Of a stretch of DNA of 64,000 nucleotides, positions 48,644 through 60,126 are shown in pieces. The DNA lies in contig CM119269.1 of the NCBI GenBank assembly GCA_051294375.1, positions 22,493,808 through 22,557,807 of the forward strand. Direction: 5' to 3'. Position numbers and translations under genes: made by a program. The stretch's first letter is position 1, and each line of letters opens with the position of its first letter. The notes beneath the pieces are model-generated. The model did not search any database, was not told where the DNA came from, and saw only the letters and a list, made by a program, of their open reading frames with translations. The stretch comes from Paraspadella gotoi. Lineage: Eukaryota; Chaetognatha.

Positions 48644-51600
48644 CGCAAATACAAAATCATCCCCTCCCTTTGCCACTCTCAACAGACGATTTCCCCTCCG
48701 TATTTCTCCCGATGTCTCTCTCCGATCCTCCGCCTCGAGTCGATGCCTCGAACGTCCGGTCGCAGACGCCGCCGACGGCGAAGGCGGCGACGCCGCTCGA
48801 CGATCCTATCGGACGGCGGAAGAGTCCGGGGCTCGACGCCTCAAGGACGCCGGACGTCGGGCGGCGTTTAGAGGCGCCAGAAACCACGCCAAGGTAAGTG
48901 AGAGGATTTTTAGTTGTGGAATGTTAATAAGTTTTTGAGATATATTTATTAATATTAATTGGTTTATTAACTTTGTTCTCATTTTTCTGGCCCCAGGCCG
49001 CGATCCTGGTCTCCCGCCGACGCCTCGTCTCCGTCCGTGACTCAGTATTCCTTCGCCGCGCCGCCGCCGCCGCCTCCGCCGCCGGCGGGCCCGATCCTCT
49101 CCGTTCCCGTCGCCGCCACCGGGAAATCGATCGGCGCCTTCCTTTCTATTGGTATTATTTCGAAAATTTATTTGCAATTGAATGTGAAAAGGTATTTATA
49201 AAGATAATATTAGTAGGGGCACGGTATTGGAAGTTATTCATTACTTTAAACCTAAGAGTATATGTATAAAAACTATAGATTCTTAAGTATTTCTTTCTAA
49301 AAGTGAGTTACCAATATATAAATTTATTAGGTATCCATTACGATTGCTATATGTTCCAAACTCTCGATTTAATTAGTATTAGTCATCAAACCAATTAGGA
49401 ACCATGAGTTGACATAATCATAGCAAATATTAAAACTTATAGCAAATCCTGCAATATGCAAATAAGATGAATAATTTCGTTTCTAAATTATATCTTCAAC
49501 CCTTATATTAATTCTTAGTTAACCACTCTGATAATTTAGTAAAGCTATCGTCGTAGGCGGCGCCGTCGTGGATTCGTCGCAAACGGATCCGGCGTCAGAA
49601 GTCGACGCCGCCGGAGATGGAAAGAAGAAAGCGGCGACGTCGACGAGATTGTCGGCGCCTGGGTGAGAGCGCCATCGACCGGTCCGTGAGACGGGTGGAG
49701 TTCGCAAGACTTTATTCGAATGTTTTATTTCGCAGGACTCAAACTTCTCCAACGGCGTCGATGAAAATTGTTGGTGTCTCTCATTCCCTCCCGAATCCAC
49801 TACATTCCAACGAACAGTCCACGAATCTACCCAGGTCAAAGAAAAGTTGTATTATTATTAAACGATTCGTAAGTTGACTCATTGACTCAACTAGTCTTAT
49901 TTTTCTCCCCGACAGTCTTAGCCTGATTCGTAACGAACTTCGAAAGATTCAAGACTTTCGGACGCAAATGCGAGATCAGGCGCCGATGGGCGCCGCCTCC
50001 TGCCTTCCCGCCGCGGCGTCGGCGGCGACTGCTGCGTCCGGGGCGTCAGTATCGGTCGCGAGAAAGGACAGTTGGAGTTCTTCCTCCTCCGGTAAGAATC
50101 GGAACTTGTGTAGAAAAAGCGTAATTTATAAAAAATGTTAATCTTAATAATAAATTTCTTATAGGCGGGACCGGCGGGAGTCACGAGGAGCTCAACTTTC
50201 TGGAGGATAGTCTGATGGGTATCACCGGCTGCGCGGCGCCGCGAGTCGATTCCGGCTACACCTCCGCCACGGCCGCCGACGAATCCGCGGGCGCCGCTGC
50301 TGTCGAGGCGGTCCTCTTTAGAGTCGGCGGCGACGAAGACGACGAGGGCAAAGAACCGTAATTTGACAATTTCAGACTTGAGAGAATATGAGACGGTGAA
50401 GAGAGTCTTTATTTAATGCTTACAGGGCGCTGCTATGTTATTATCTTGTAAGAGTAAGGAGGCCTTAAACCACTAAAGCCTGTCCAAAATTAGGGGCAAG
50501 ATAACTTATTTAATTTTTAGATTGGTTGTACCAAATTAATAATGATAAAAACTGTTTTATTTATTTTTGGGTTCAGAGAAAACGCGAGGACCGACGCGGA
50601 TAATCATCGTCCCAACAGTATTTACGACGCAGAAGACATTCCCTGGACTCCGGGTACCGTTTAAACTCAATTCTTAACATTTTATTCTTTAACATTTTTA
50701 AATACTTTATTTTGTTTATTAAGGCACGGTAAGAAAGACGACGAAACATTACGAGGAACGAACCATGACTGGAGAATCTTCGCTCGCAGATTCTCAACAA
50801 TTTCCGGTGCAAAGGTAATTTCAAGTAATGTATTGTATTGTATGGCTGAACCAAAGATTTGGTTCTTAACTTTGGTGGTTATAATCTTTCTCTCCTGATT
50901 CTGATATCGGTCCGCCTCGCCACGAAAAGCCCTTTTGTTCGCGCTAGTCGATAGATCGCGCGTTTATCAGAGTCAGAAAAACGAACAAAATAACATCGCG
51001 AGATGAAAAAAAAAATTCCAGGGGGAAGCCGTCACATGACGGCCTCGACAATGAGAGCCCGGCATCCACCGACGCCGGCTCCCTCCCAATCCGGGAACTG
51101 AGGTCCTCAATTCTTTTTTCGCGCTCATCTAGTTCGGTTGTTTCCTTACTGATTTCGCGTTTTTTTCTTGACTTTTTCACGATTTTCTCGTATATCTACG
51201 TTCGAAACCCGCTCATTGGAAGTTATCAAGTAGAGACGAACGTTCGGACAGAGGTCTGACAGCCGAAAACGTTCGGACAAGTCTCTTAACGTAGAGAGGG
51301 ACCGGAGATCCCTCGGGGGCTTGAGAGGTCCAAGGAGACCGAGCGGTCTCGCCCCCGCCGCCCACTTGCCCCACCGACGCCGCTTTCTCCCCCGCCTTTT
51401 TACCGTGGTTTTCGGCACCCGATTCCGTCGGTTTTGGCGGACTCGCGCTACAACCGACATTCCGTTGCCCGGCCGAGCGGTGGGGGCTTTGTCCGTACGG
51501 CGCCCTCTCTCGCCTGATTGCCTCGGACCAAGTGCGCGGACTCGGTCTGGTTCGCATCCCCCACTTGCCGGAGAAGATGACCAGAGGACTGGAGTTCTGT

Positions 51601-54600
51601 CCTTACGACGATGGTTTCGTCGACTGAACAGCTTTAAGAAGGATTCGACCGAATTCGACTGCGCGTCATCACCAGCGGCGTTTCCGTAGCTTCTGGGGCG
51701 GTGAGTTCTTCCCGCCAGTGGCGTAGTGGGGGTTTTAGCTCGTTTATTTCAAACGCCCTCGCCTCCTCTTTTGTTTCTCCCTTTATTTCTTTCTTTCTTT
51801 TTTCGAATCTGATTTTTGGATATTCTTATAGATATTTTTATTTCGTGGTCTTTCATCGAATATATTTTTCGTTGAAATAACGCTTCCTACCGCCTCTTGG
51901 CATTGTGGCCTTTCGTGGCGAGGCGGACCGATTATCGAGAATTTTTAATTCCTTTTATGAATATTAATTCTATATCGGTCCGCCTCGCCTACGATCCCAC
52001 CGTCCGCCCTTTTTGTCTCCTACCATGTTTTTTCGTTGCCTTTGGCCGTGGCTAGGAAAGGGGGTTGGCGGAGAATGGAGGGGGGGGGGGGGTTCTGGGA
52101 GTTTTTTTCGTTTAATTCCCGCTAATTTGTTTACGCTTACGTTTTTTAACATGTGACGATTCCATAATCGGTCCGGTTTTCTCTCCACTCACGCTTCGCC
52201 TCGTTTGACGAGTCTCGAATCTCCTTCCAGCTGTTCCGACTCCAGTGGCGGCCCCTCTCTCAGATCGGGCGCTCCGCCTCGGATCCGTCACACTGGTCTG
52301 CGCCTCTACCAAGCGTCATCGCATCCCACACCCAGTGCCGGATCCGGACGCCAGTACTCCTCCGATTCGGCGGCGGAGAGGAGAAGTTTCGTTCTTCGGA
52401 TGACGACGGTCAGGCGGTTTTCGACGGTCCTTCTGTCCCACGAGTCAGGTCGACGCCGGTTCCAGGTTCGTTACATGGTGGCGTTTTTCCTTGCGCTGTG
52501 AGGGAAGCGGATCTTCCCTCCGGCCCAAACCGATGGATTACTCGCGTGGGAGCCCAGCGATCTGGCAGTATACGCCCACTGATCGAACGTACGCTTCTCC
52601 TCTCCGGATTCACCCGCTCCGACGCCCGGACACGTGCCTCTCCGCTCAATCGAGTCGGCGTTTTCCAAGGGATAATAACGCGCTACTCTCCGCTCCCTTC
52701 ACGCTGCGATTTGCAGCGAGAACGGCGGCACCCCGCATGCCATCCTTCTGTTGCCGATGAGCTGCGCGGAATCAAGGAGGCTCTCCCGTTTCCGGCCTCG
52801 CCAGAATGAGTGTCAGCCGCTGAGCGTCGACGCCCTTGCTCGCCCCGTCTTCGCCGACGTCGGCTCTTATTCAAGCGGCGTCCCTCAGACCTTTCAGTCG
52901 GCGAGTATCCGCCGCCAGTCCACCGCCTGTGGCCGCGCAGTTTCCGGGCACGCTTGCCCCCCCCACGCCTCTTCCTTTTTTAAGGGTATTCAGGAAGCGC
53001 AGGTGGCCCCCTGTATCGGCGCTTCAACTTATTCGCTGTCTAACGGGAACGTCCGCTCGCCGCCAACCCGGCTTGCACGACAAGCGCCCTCGATTTCCCG
53101 CTCGAAGTTCTTGCCTTCAAGCGCAAGTGGACCAAGAAGTCTGTTCCCCGCAAACGTCGGGAGACGGGAAGGGCCGGGCTTGGGCGATCCCGGCGAATGA
53201 CTCGAAACGGCCTCCCTCGCGGTCGCCGCCTCGTCCGACCGCCAGGTTTTAGGCCTGGATCCGCCGACATGGACTCGAGTCTCGACACGGACCTTTCCAA
53301 CGCCGGCGCTTCCTTCCGGAAGTCCCGTCGGGAGGTCGGCTTCGTTCTCACACAGCCTTGACGTGCGCTTCCGTTGGCGAACGTCGCCCATTCTCGATAA
53401 CTTCCGGGATCGCCCTCGAGGGGCGAAAGCAGTTTCCAAGCTTACGGCTTCTCCCATCGATCGACCGCGATCCTTCACGTTCCTGGGGACCGAGGACGCC
53501 TTGGTCGACGCGAGATTTGTGCGGACTTTGGGGCAGGACGCCATTCGAGTAGTCCCGTTCTCGGGGCTTCTTTTCCAATGCTTTTTCCTCGTTACGAATG
53601 GAGCTGCCCGTATTGAACTTTAAAAAGGACTCAATCTCGTTCCTTTCGCCGCCTTATTTCGGATGGGATGGAGCCGACTTATCGTTTAGACGTGCCTTTA
53701 CCTCAGGCCGATGTGTGGCTGCAGACATTCGTCATGACTTCGAGAATCGCTCTGCATCTCTCAATCGTGGTCGATCCACGAGGATGTCCCGATCGAGATT
53801 TTGTTGCGGCTCCTGTTGGCTAAAGGGACCATCTCGACAGAATCTTCTCACTTCGTCCATCTCGACGGGACACCAATTGCGTCTTAAGCCCTCTACCAGA
53901 CAGCGACGAGAGCCTCTTAGTGTCGCTTTGGTTCCGCCACAGGGATTCGATGCTCTTTTTATACATAGACGACATCTTGATCCATGGAGTCTCTCGGCGA
54001 CGATTTGTCGCCGAAGCCACTCGGAGGCGGTGGCGCTACTCCAGGAGCGGGTCTCGCCATCAGAGGTCAGCCTGTCTCCCTCTCAGAGTGATTTCGAGGG
54101 GACCCTCCCACTCATCGCGCGAGACAAAACTTTCGTCCGCGGAAGTCTTTGCAACCGACCGCACCACGTGCCCGTCAGTGCCTTCACTCTAGCGCCTTTC
54201 GACGCGCGCGTCCATGGCAGTTCCTGCTGCTGCGTTGCCGGTCTTTCGAGGATTTAACGAGAACTCAATCCGGTCTACAAGTCGAAGAAGGATCTCGACC
54301 GCGTTGTTCCTCTCCACTCCCGCGATGGAGGAGCTGCGAGTGGATCGCACCCTCTCTCCAGACCAGTGCTTCTCGACTCGACGACCTCCTCCCGGAGGTC
54401 TGCACGCTGGATGGTGACGACGGATGCTTCGTCGCTAGGGATGGGGGTTTCTCATAAAGGCCAGACTGTCGATGTGGAACTGGCTCGGCTGGGTGCCCCC
54501 TCCATTATTTTGTGAAGGAGTTCACAGTTGTGAGGATCTTCCTCCAACGATTCGGAGCTTCTTCCACGCGCGTTCCATGCCTCTCTGGAGACGGATCAGC

Positions 54601-57600
54601 CTGTCCTCTCATCCTGCTTCGTCGGGGCTGTCAGCAGGTAGTTCAGACTCTCTTCGAGAAGTTCAGTCAGGGCGAGCTGTCCAGACTGGGGCCGCACCTG
54701 AGCTCTGAGGTTGCGCGACGCAACCTCTTTGAGAGAACATCGGACGCGGAGGCGCGTGGGCTGGTCTTCTCGAGTTTCCGCCAGATGGTCGACTCTTTCT
54801 GGTCTCCCCGGCATCGAGTCTTTTTTCGCGCTCCCCGGTCGCTCAAGTTCCACGTTTTTTCGCCGGGAGGCGACGCCGGAGGCCGCGGAGGGGGATAGAC
54901 GCCTGTGGCGCAACGCTGGGGTTCTTCGACCTGTGGCCTACTCTTCTCCCCCTCTCTGCTGCTGATGATGGTGATCCGCAGATGGCAAGAAGGCGAGGGG
55001 CCCTTCTCTGATCACCCCGTTCTTGGCGAGACGTCAGAAGTGGTTCCATAGCTCCTTTCTTCCTTCGGTTCTGGACGCGAGGCGCCTTTCCGGCGCCGGA
55101 AAACCTCGTCGTACTCGATTCCCTTCCGCGCCTTCTCGGCAACTTCCCTGCGGCGACTCCAGGCGCGGCGTGCTTCAACTTTTGACAGCGTTCCTCAGGC
55201 TCGTCGTCTGGAGGATTTTGGCTGGTGCCTACAACCTCTCCGACATCGACGACTCCATCTTCTCGTCATCGTACGACAGGCCTGTGAGGTAGGCTCTACC
55301 GGAGAGCCTACGCCGAGCTTGGGAGCTCCTTCTGCGACTCCTTCAGGGATAGAGAGAGTTCGAGGATCTCAAGCCTCTCTAGAGGATTGTCCTACGATTA
55401 TCTCGGTTTTCTGTGCGAGAAGGGCCTCTCGTACAGCACGTTTCAACCTTCACAGATTCGGCCATCTCAGCTATCTCCTTTTCCCTGGCAGGGAGCGCCG
55501 GTTTGGAGAGCATCTTTGGTCCGGCGCCTCTCTCAAGGAGTTTTCGAGAGACGCCTCCCTCACGTCGTTTTCCCACGTGGAATGCGGCTCGTTTTTCACG
55601 CATTCTCGACTCGGCGCCACTTCCGTCGGCGCCGAGTGAATCTTTACGACGCTCGCTCTTCTCTCGTTTAGCGTCAGCTCGTCGCCTTCAGAGATTCGTC
55701 GTCTCTTACGTTTGCGACGCTGGGCTATCTCTCCTTTCAGCGGCAGATCACGTTCGCTCTCGGTTCCATCGACGCTCTCGAAGACGAACAGGTCGGGACA
55801 CATCGGGTCGCGATTTCGTCTCGTTTCGCTGGCCTTTCAGACCTCGTCTGCCCGGTTCAGCGCTGCGGCAACTTGGCTCTCTTCCGGTTCGGGATTGGCG
55901 CCGCCCACGATTTTCTTTTCTGGCTCCCGCCGCCGCCCTTTTCGTCAACTTCTCGACGCAGCGTTCGCCTCCATATCTTCAAAGGACTCTTTCTGGAGGC
56001 GAGTTTCTGCGCCCCGGGGTCGAACGCCGCTATGGCGGTCTCGGAGCCTTTGCCCCGCGGCGTGGATTCTCGGCTCATTCTTCGCGCTTCCTTCGGCGAG
56101 ATTGGTCTGGGCAGCAGACCTTCTTCCGTTCTACTGCGGGACGTTCGGCGTGGGCCCCCTTCCGGAGTTTTCTAGCGGACAATTGAGGACCTTCGTTTCC
56201 CGGATTGAGGAGGGAGCCGGCTTGGGATTTGCCGGGCCTCCATTGGTTCGAGGCCGGTCATGTGACGGCTTCCCCTGGATTTTCTTTTTTCATCTCCGAT
56301 GTTATTTTGTTCGTTTTTCTGTACTCTGATAAACGGCGATCTATCGCACTAGCGCGAAAAAAGGGCTTTTCGTGGCGAGGCGGACCGATATAGAATTAGT
56401 ATTCCATAAAGGAATTAAAAATTCTAATTTTTAAGAGGTTGGAATATAGGAATAAAATATGAAACATTCTTTGAACATTTTCCACTTCATTGATAGGGAA
56501 GCCAGGTACTCTGGGAGTGAATAAACGAGACTGTGAGAGAGTCTTGATTGAAAGCTTGCAGGGACCTGCTATGTCATTATCTTGTAAGAGTGATGGAGGC
56601 CTTAAACCACCAAAGCCTGTCCAAAGTCAGGGGCAAGATAGCTTATTTATTAAATGAATGGATAATTTTTATATTGGTTGTACCAATTTCATAAAATTCA
56701 GCTCCTTGTATTTTGATGCTAGTGCGGAGTAAAATAAGTATTCCCCGATCTAATACTTAAGGGAGTGGTCTTTTCATACAATTGAAACATTCTTTGAAAT
56801 ATTTTCCACTTCATTGATAGGGAAGCCAGGTACTCTGGGAGTGAATAAACGAGACTGTGAGAGAGTCTTGATTGAAAGCTTGCAGGGACCTGCTATGTCA
56901 TTATCTTGTAAGAGTGATGGAGGCCTTAAACCACCAAAGCCTGTCCAAAGTCAGGGGCAAGATAGCTTATTTATTAAATGAATGGATAATTTTTATATTG
57001 GTTGTACCAATTTCATAGTATTGGTCGGTGGTGACTTGATTAGAAAGTTTTACTTATACCACAAAAAATGTAGAATTAAGATATATATAATTAAAATATC
57101 TAACGGCTAACTAACCAAAAACAAGCCGGTGAAAATAAAAATATAAACCTTGAAGTTAAGGGAACAGAAATTTACCCATCCTTGATCAAACAACGACAAT
57201 TATACGAGATAGTTAAACTAAATCTCATTTGAAACGAATAACGATCAGGTCGAAATCCCTCCGCCTCGAGAAGCCACGCCCATCGGAATCGCCGCTCAAA
57301 CGCGCCATCTCCTGCGACGGAGATCGGTGCGGACGCGAACGATCGGGCCACGCCGACGCCGCGCCCGCAGCGGCACGGCGCGACAGAGCCGGCCTCAAGG
57401 GCGCCTCTCGGTCTTTGCCACCGGAAATGAGAAACAAAGACTCGAGCGTCGGACCTGTACTTACCCTGCCACCGCCGCCACAGCCGCTCCTTACCCTGCC
57501 CCCTCCCGATTGCCCGACGTCGTCTGCTCTCGAGTGCGAATCTTGCGCGGGAAAAGAAGTCGCGTCGCCGACGGCGGAAGGGAAGGACTCGGCGCTTACT

Positions 57601-59365
57601 TATAGGATTAAAGGTTCGCTGGCGGCGAGAGGAGAAGTGTAGGGAAGCGGGGTATATTGACGATTGGATCATAAATCAATGAGGCAAAGCAAATGGACCA
57701 CTTGACCAGTTGACGGTCATCGAAATAGAAAGCGGGAGGCTAAGAAAGAAAACTTGCAATTATTTTTTGTCAGGCGACGCTATTCCGCTACAAGTTGGCA
57801 AAGTTCGGCGACACACTCAGGAACTGGAGCGATTGAAGTCCGCGGATTGCAATCCTGAAGTACGAGTAGGCAGCTCAAAGTGAATGGGGATCAACTTATC
57901 TATCTTTCTATCTCTTTTCCTATGTCTGTCTCTCTCTCTCTTTTCCAGGATTCCCGTTCCTCTCCGACCATCAACGAACCCCTCCCTCAACCCACCGTCT
58001 CTCGCCCGGCCATCCTCCCGGCGTCCCGAGTTTCCCTTCAAGCCGCCGACACGGAGCGTTTCCTGGAAAGCGGCGTCGACGTCGCCGATAACGACGGCGT
58101 CCGTTCGGACCGCAGCGCCAGCGAGTCCCGGCGCCACCACGGCGCCCACGCGGCACGATCGAGAGAAGGCGCCGCTCGAAAACGGGGCGAGGACATTGAA
58201 GCGCCCGGGATTTTTCGGCGCGATTCTCTTCGCGCCTCATTGGTCAGCGCCGCTTCTGCCAAACTCGCCCACCATCGCGACGCCGTCGGAACCGGCGTCA
58301 CGAACGAAGCCGACGCCACGATTGGCAATTCGACGCCTTCGGAGGAGCAGACGTCGCCGCTCAGCCGCAGCGCGCCGACTGCCAAATCGGGCTACTTGGC
58401 TAAATACGCGGCGGAGGCGTTACGATCCAGCGGCGCTGTTAGCGGCTGCGACGGCGCCCAAGACTTTGTCCACGCTGAAGGGACGCGGCAGGCCTTCGTC
58501 CGCTCCTCCGTTTCACCGCCTTCGTCCGTCGTCGCCTCCGGTGATCATCGATCGCCTGCGGAGGCGTCCGACGTCTTCGTCGACTCAGCTCGACGGTCGC
58601 GCGGAGCCAAAGAGTTCACTGGAGTGAGGAAGCTCGTCGGAGAGTTCGAGCGAAAACGGCACACCCTCGGAGGGTTCTCGCTGTCGTCGACGGAGGAAGG
58701 CATGTGGCGGAGTTTCTTTAATCTTATTTGCATAGTGGAGCAGTTGAGATGATTACTTATATATTTTGATTCGGTTTTCGTCAATTTTTTAAATTATTTT
58801 TATATGACAATTTTGATTTTGTATTTTCAATATGTTTTTATAGTTAATATAAAATATATATAATATTATATATATTTAAATACTTAGTTCGAGAATGTAG
58901 AATTTGTATCTTGACGAATGGAAGATGCGATGAATGAAACACCTAATGGCCATTTGTTATTGATTGTAATTCTTCTCTCCTTTCAAATCCCAAGATTCGT
59001 TGAGGTTGACGACAGTTTCCTGTCCACCGGAGAACCTTCAAGTTCTCCTCGAGGATCCCGTCGTCATCCCCGCCGACGTCTCCAGCTTCAACGCCTTTCG
59101 ATCGCGTCGTCACAAGAATCAGAGTCCGACGAAGCATCCGTCGAAGACTCGCCCGCCCGACTCTTCCGGGCAAGACCAGGTCGCCGCCCCCAACCCCGCC
59201 ACCGCCCCCAACACCGCCGTCGCCGCCCCCAACACCGCCGTCGCCGCTCCCTCCAGCAAACCCGCGCGGACGAAGCCGCAGATCTTGAGTCTCCCCGGAC
59301 CCAAAGCGACGAACTCGAATCGCGCCTTTGCGAATTTGGATCCCGCCTTTTATCACACCATGTGA
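45558..59365 (+). CDS. SSH: Slingshot cofilin phosphatase
   Basis: Twenty-one exons (first 45558-45578, 46076-46187, 46263-46468, 46791-47084; last 57949-58699, 58995-59365) give about 1,398 residues, longer than vertebrate SSH1 (about 1,050). The first exon encodes MALVTVQ, followed by RSPTPSS, as in vertebrate SSH. The SSH N-terminal domain includes HLQSMFYLLRPQDTIKIAV and LDGDGGFS. A DEK_C-like helix (LRSFVDNEMINILRQMD) precedes the dual-specificity phosphatase domain with LYLGSEWNASNLDEL, NVTREIDNFFPG and active site HCKMGISRSAS (C388, R394). The long Ser/Pro-rich tail contains KVRRHTQELERLKS, a conserved C-terminal SSH block. It dephosphorylates cofilin at the actin cytoskeleton. Intron 17 (50815-57248) holds a complete DIRS-like element; intron 20 has a GC donor. 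Reading through that donor would stop at 58752. Confidence 0.92.
48591..48638 (+). repeat. (GA)n microsatellite starting at the SSH intron 9 donor
   Basis: The donor GTGAGA at 48591 continues as about 23 GA units. Confidence 0.95.
50385..50537 (+). repeat. Dispersed repeat R1, 5'-truncated copy (SSH intron 15)
   Basis: Matches the distal two thirds of R1 (AGAGAGTCTTTATTTAATGC to GGTTGTACCAAATTAAT) with several substitutions and small deletions. It lies 370 bp before the DIRS-like left end. Confidence 0.85.
50904..51047 (+). repeat. DIRS left inverted terminal repeat
   Basis: ATATCGGTCCGCCTCGCCAC to the short palindrome GCCGTCACATGACGGC. Matches the complement of 56250-56391 with a few substitutions and one- to three-base indels. 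Confidence 0.9.
51909..51990 (+). repeat. DIRS internal complementary region
   Basis: Read on the minus strand: GGCGAGGCGGACCGATATAG, the 34-bp right extension (ATTAATATTCATAAAAGG...), then ATCGGTCCGCCTCGCCACG. This is right terminus plus extension joined to left terminus, the junction expected in a circular intermediate. It lies about 1 kb from the left end. Confidence 0.85.
53598..54457 (+). pseudogene. Decayed DIRS reverse transcriptase / RNase H region
   Basis: The catalytic RT box is read as LFLYIDDILIHG with YIDD at 53962-53973. Upstream, fragments such as QCFFLVTNGAARIEL (53570-53620, one frame) and ADLSFRRAF (53670, another frame) resemble RT motifs but sit in different frames. Downstream Arg/Ser-rich frames cannot be assigned with confidence to RNase H. 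Multiple frameshifts show inactivation. Confidence 0.7.
55413..56186 (+). pseudogene. Decayed DIRS tyrosine recombinase
   Basis: One frame is open for 257 codons and ends RRDWSGQQTFFRS; the neighbouring frame carries CAPGSNAAMAVSEPLPRGVD. Compared with the fragment at 4-153, the two halves are split by a frameshift near 56085, and a one-base deletion at about 56133 removes the FRFY nucleophile context. Signal FSAHSSR in the first frame may be a shifted remnant of the H-x-x-R box. No active recombinase can be made from this copy as read. Confidence 0.7.
56250..56391 (-). repeat. DIRS right inverted terminal repeat
   Basis: Complement of the left ITR, ending GGCGAGGCGGACCGATAT. Followed by the 34-bp right-only extension to 56425 that is also seen, inverted, in the internal complementary region. 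Confidence 0.9.
56461..56693 (+). repeat. Dispersed repeat R1, full copy downstream of DIRS
   Basis: Full-length copy beginning 36 bp after the DIRS right end. Nearly identical to the next copy at 56784, pointing to a recent origin or gene conversion. Confidence 0.92.
56784..57016 (+). repeat. Dispersed repeat R1, second full copy
   Basis: Same unit 90 bp downstream of the previous one and in the same orientation. The two differ at only a few positions, mainly in the first 30 bases. Confidence 0.92.
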
Positions 59366-59981
59366 AGAAAGAGAGAGAGAGAGATTCTGCCTTCGCCCCA
59401 GCCCCCGTTGCTTGTGATAAAGAGATCACGAAATTTTTAAAGAGATTTTTGCTTCACGCGATGAGTGATAATTTGATTTTGACCAAATTTTTGTCTCGCG
59501 AGTATCGATGGGATAAAACATTTCCAACTTATGTGACCCAATTTTTTTCGGGCGAGACCCGCGTCGCCAAAGACTCGTCTTCGAAATAAGACGCTTTTAT
59601 TTTCCAATTTGCGCATTTTGAAAAGGGTAGGATGCATTTTAGAAACTAGTACTTTTAGAAACATTTTTCATTACAAACTTTTTAAACACTTTTTGCTGTA
59701 ATAATTTAAATATACATATTGTTTTTGTATCAGTGATGATTACAATTATTAAAAAAACTTCTAGTGTTCTTCATGAAATGTTTGAGTTTGGGTAAAGTCG
59801 TACGCTTTTTTTTTCTACCCGTTATTTTTTTTTAAACAGCTGAAAATGACTGAAAAAAGAATTGAGAAAAGAATAAGAATGAAGCTGAAGTTGAAACCGT
59901 GAACCTGTAAAACTCAGTGAATGACAAAGTCGACCACTAAATCCGAAAATCGAAGAACTCAAAGTCCAACTTCAATCTTCA

Positions 59982-60035
<54 letters not shown>

Positions 60036-60126
60036 GGGGAGAGATTGCAGTACATCGATATTCTGTTTAGTCTTTGGTTTCACTAAAAAAAGTGGGATTA
60101 TTTTCCCGCCTTTTAAACTTGAAAAA
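59366..60126. other. Intergenic, SSH to membrane-protein gene
   Basis: Contains a 48-bp (CT)n microsatellite at about 59986-60033. Otherwise AT-rich with no gene. Confidence 0.55.

Larger units (their letters stand above)
50904..56425 (+). mobile_element. DIRS-like tyrosine-recombinase retrotransposon
   Basis: About 5.5 kb inserted in SSH intron 17. Inverted terminal repeats of about 143 bp (50904-51047 and 56250-56391) start ATATCGGTCCGCCTCGCC. The right end carries an extra 34 bp (ATAGAATTAGTATTCC to AAAATTCT). An internal segment (51909-51990) is complementary to the left end joined to the right end with its extension, the internal complementary region diagnostic for DIRS elements. Plus-strand decayed frames: Arg/Ser/Pro-rich putative gag (51300-53550), reverse transcriptase with YIDD at 53962, and tyrosine recombinase up to 56180. 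Frameshifts and stops interrupt every domain, so this copy is not coding-competent. The region is much more GC-rich than the surrounding introns. Confidence 0.88.

Noticed and set aside
51920-51990. Two DIRS elements arranged tail to head instead of one with an ICR
   Set aside because: The spacer is the inverted 34-bp right extension joined to the left terminus, exactly a circle-junction complement, and 51990 onward lacks the rest of the ITR.
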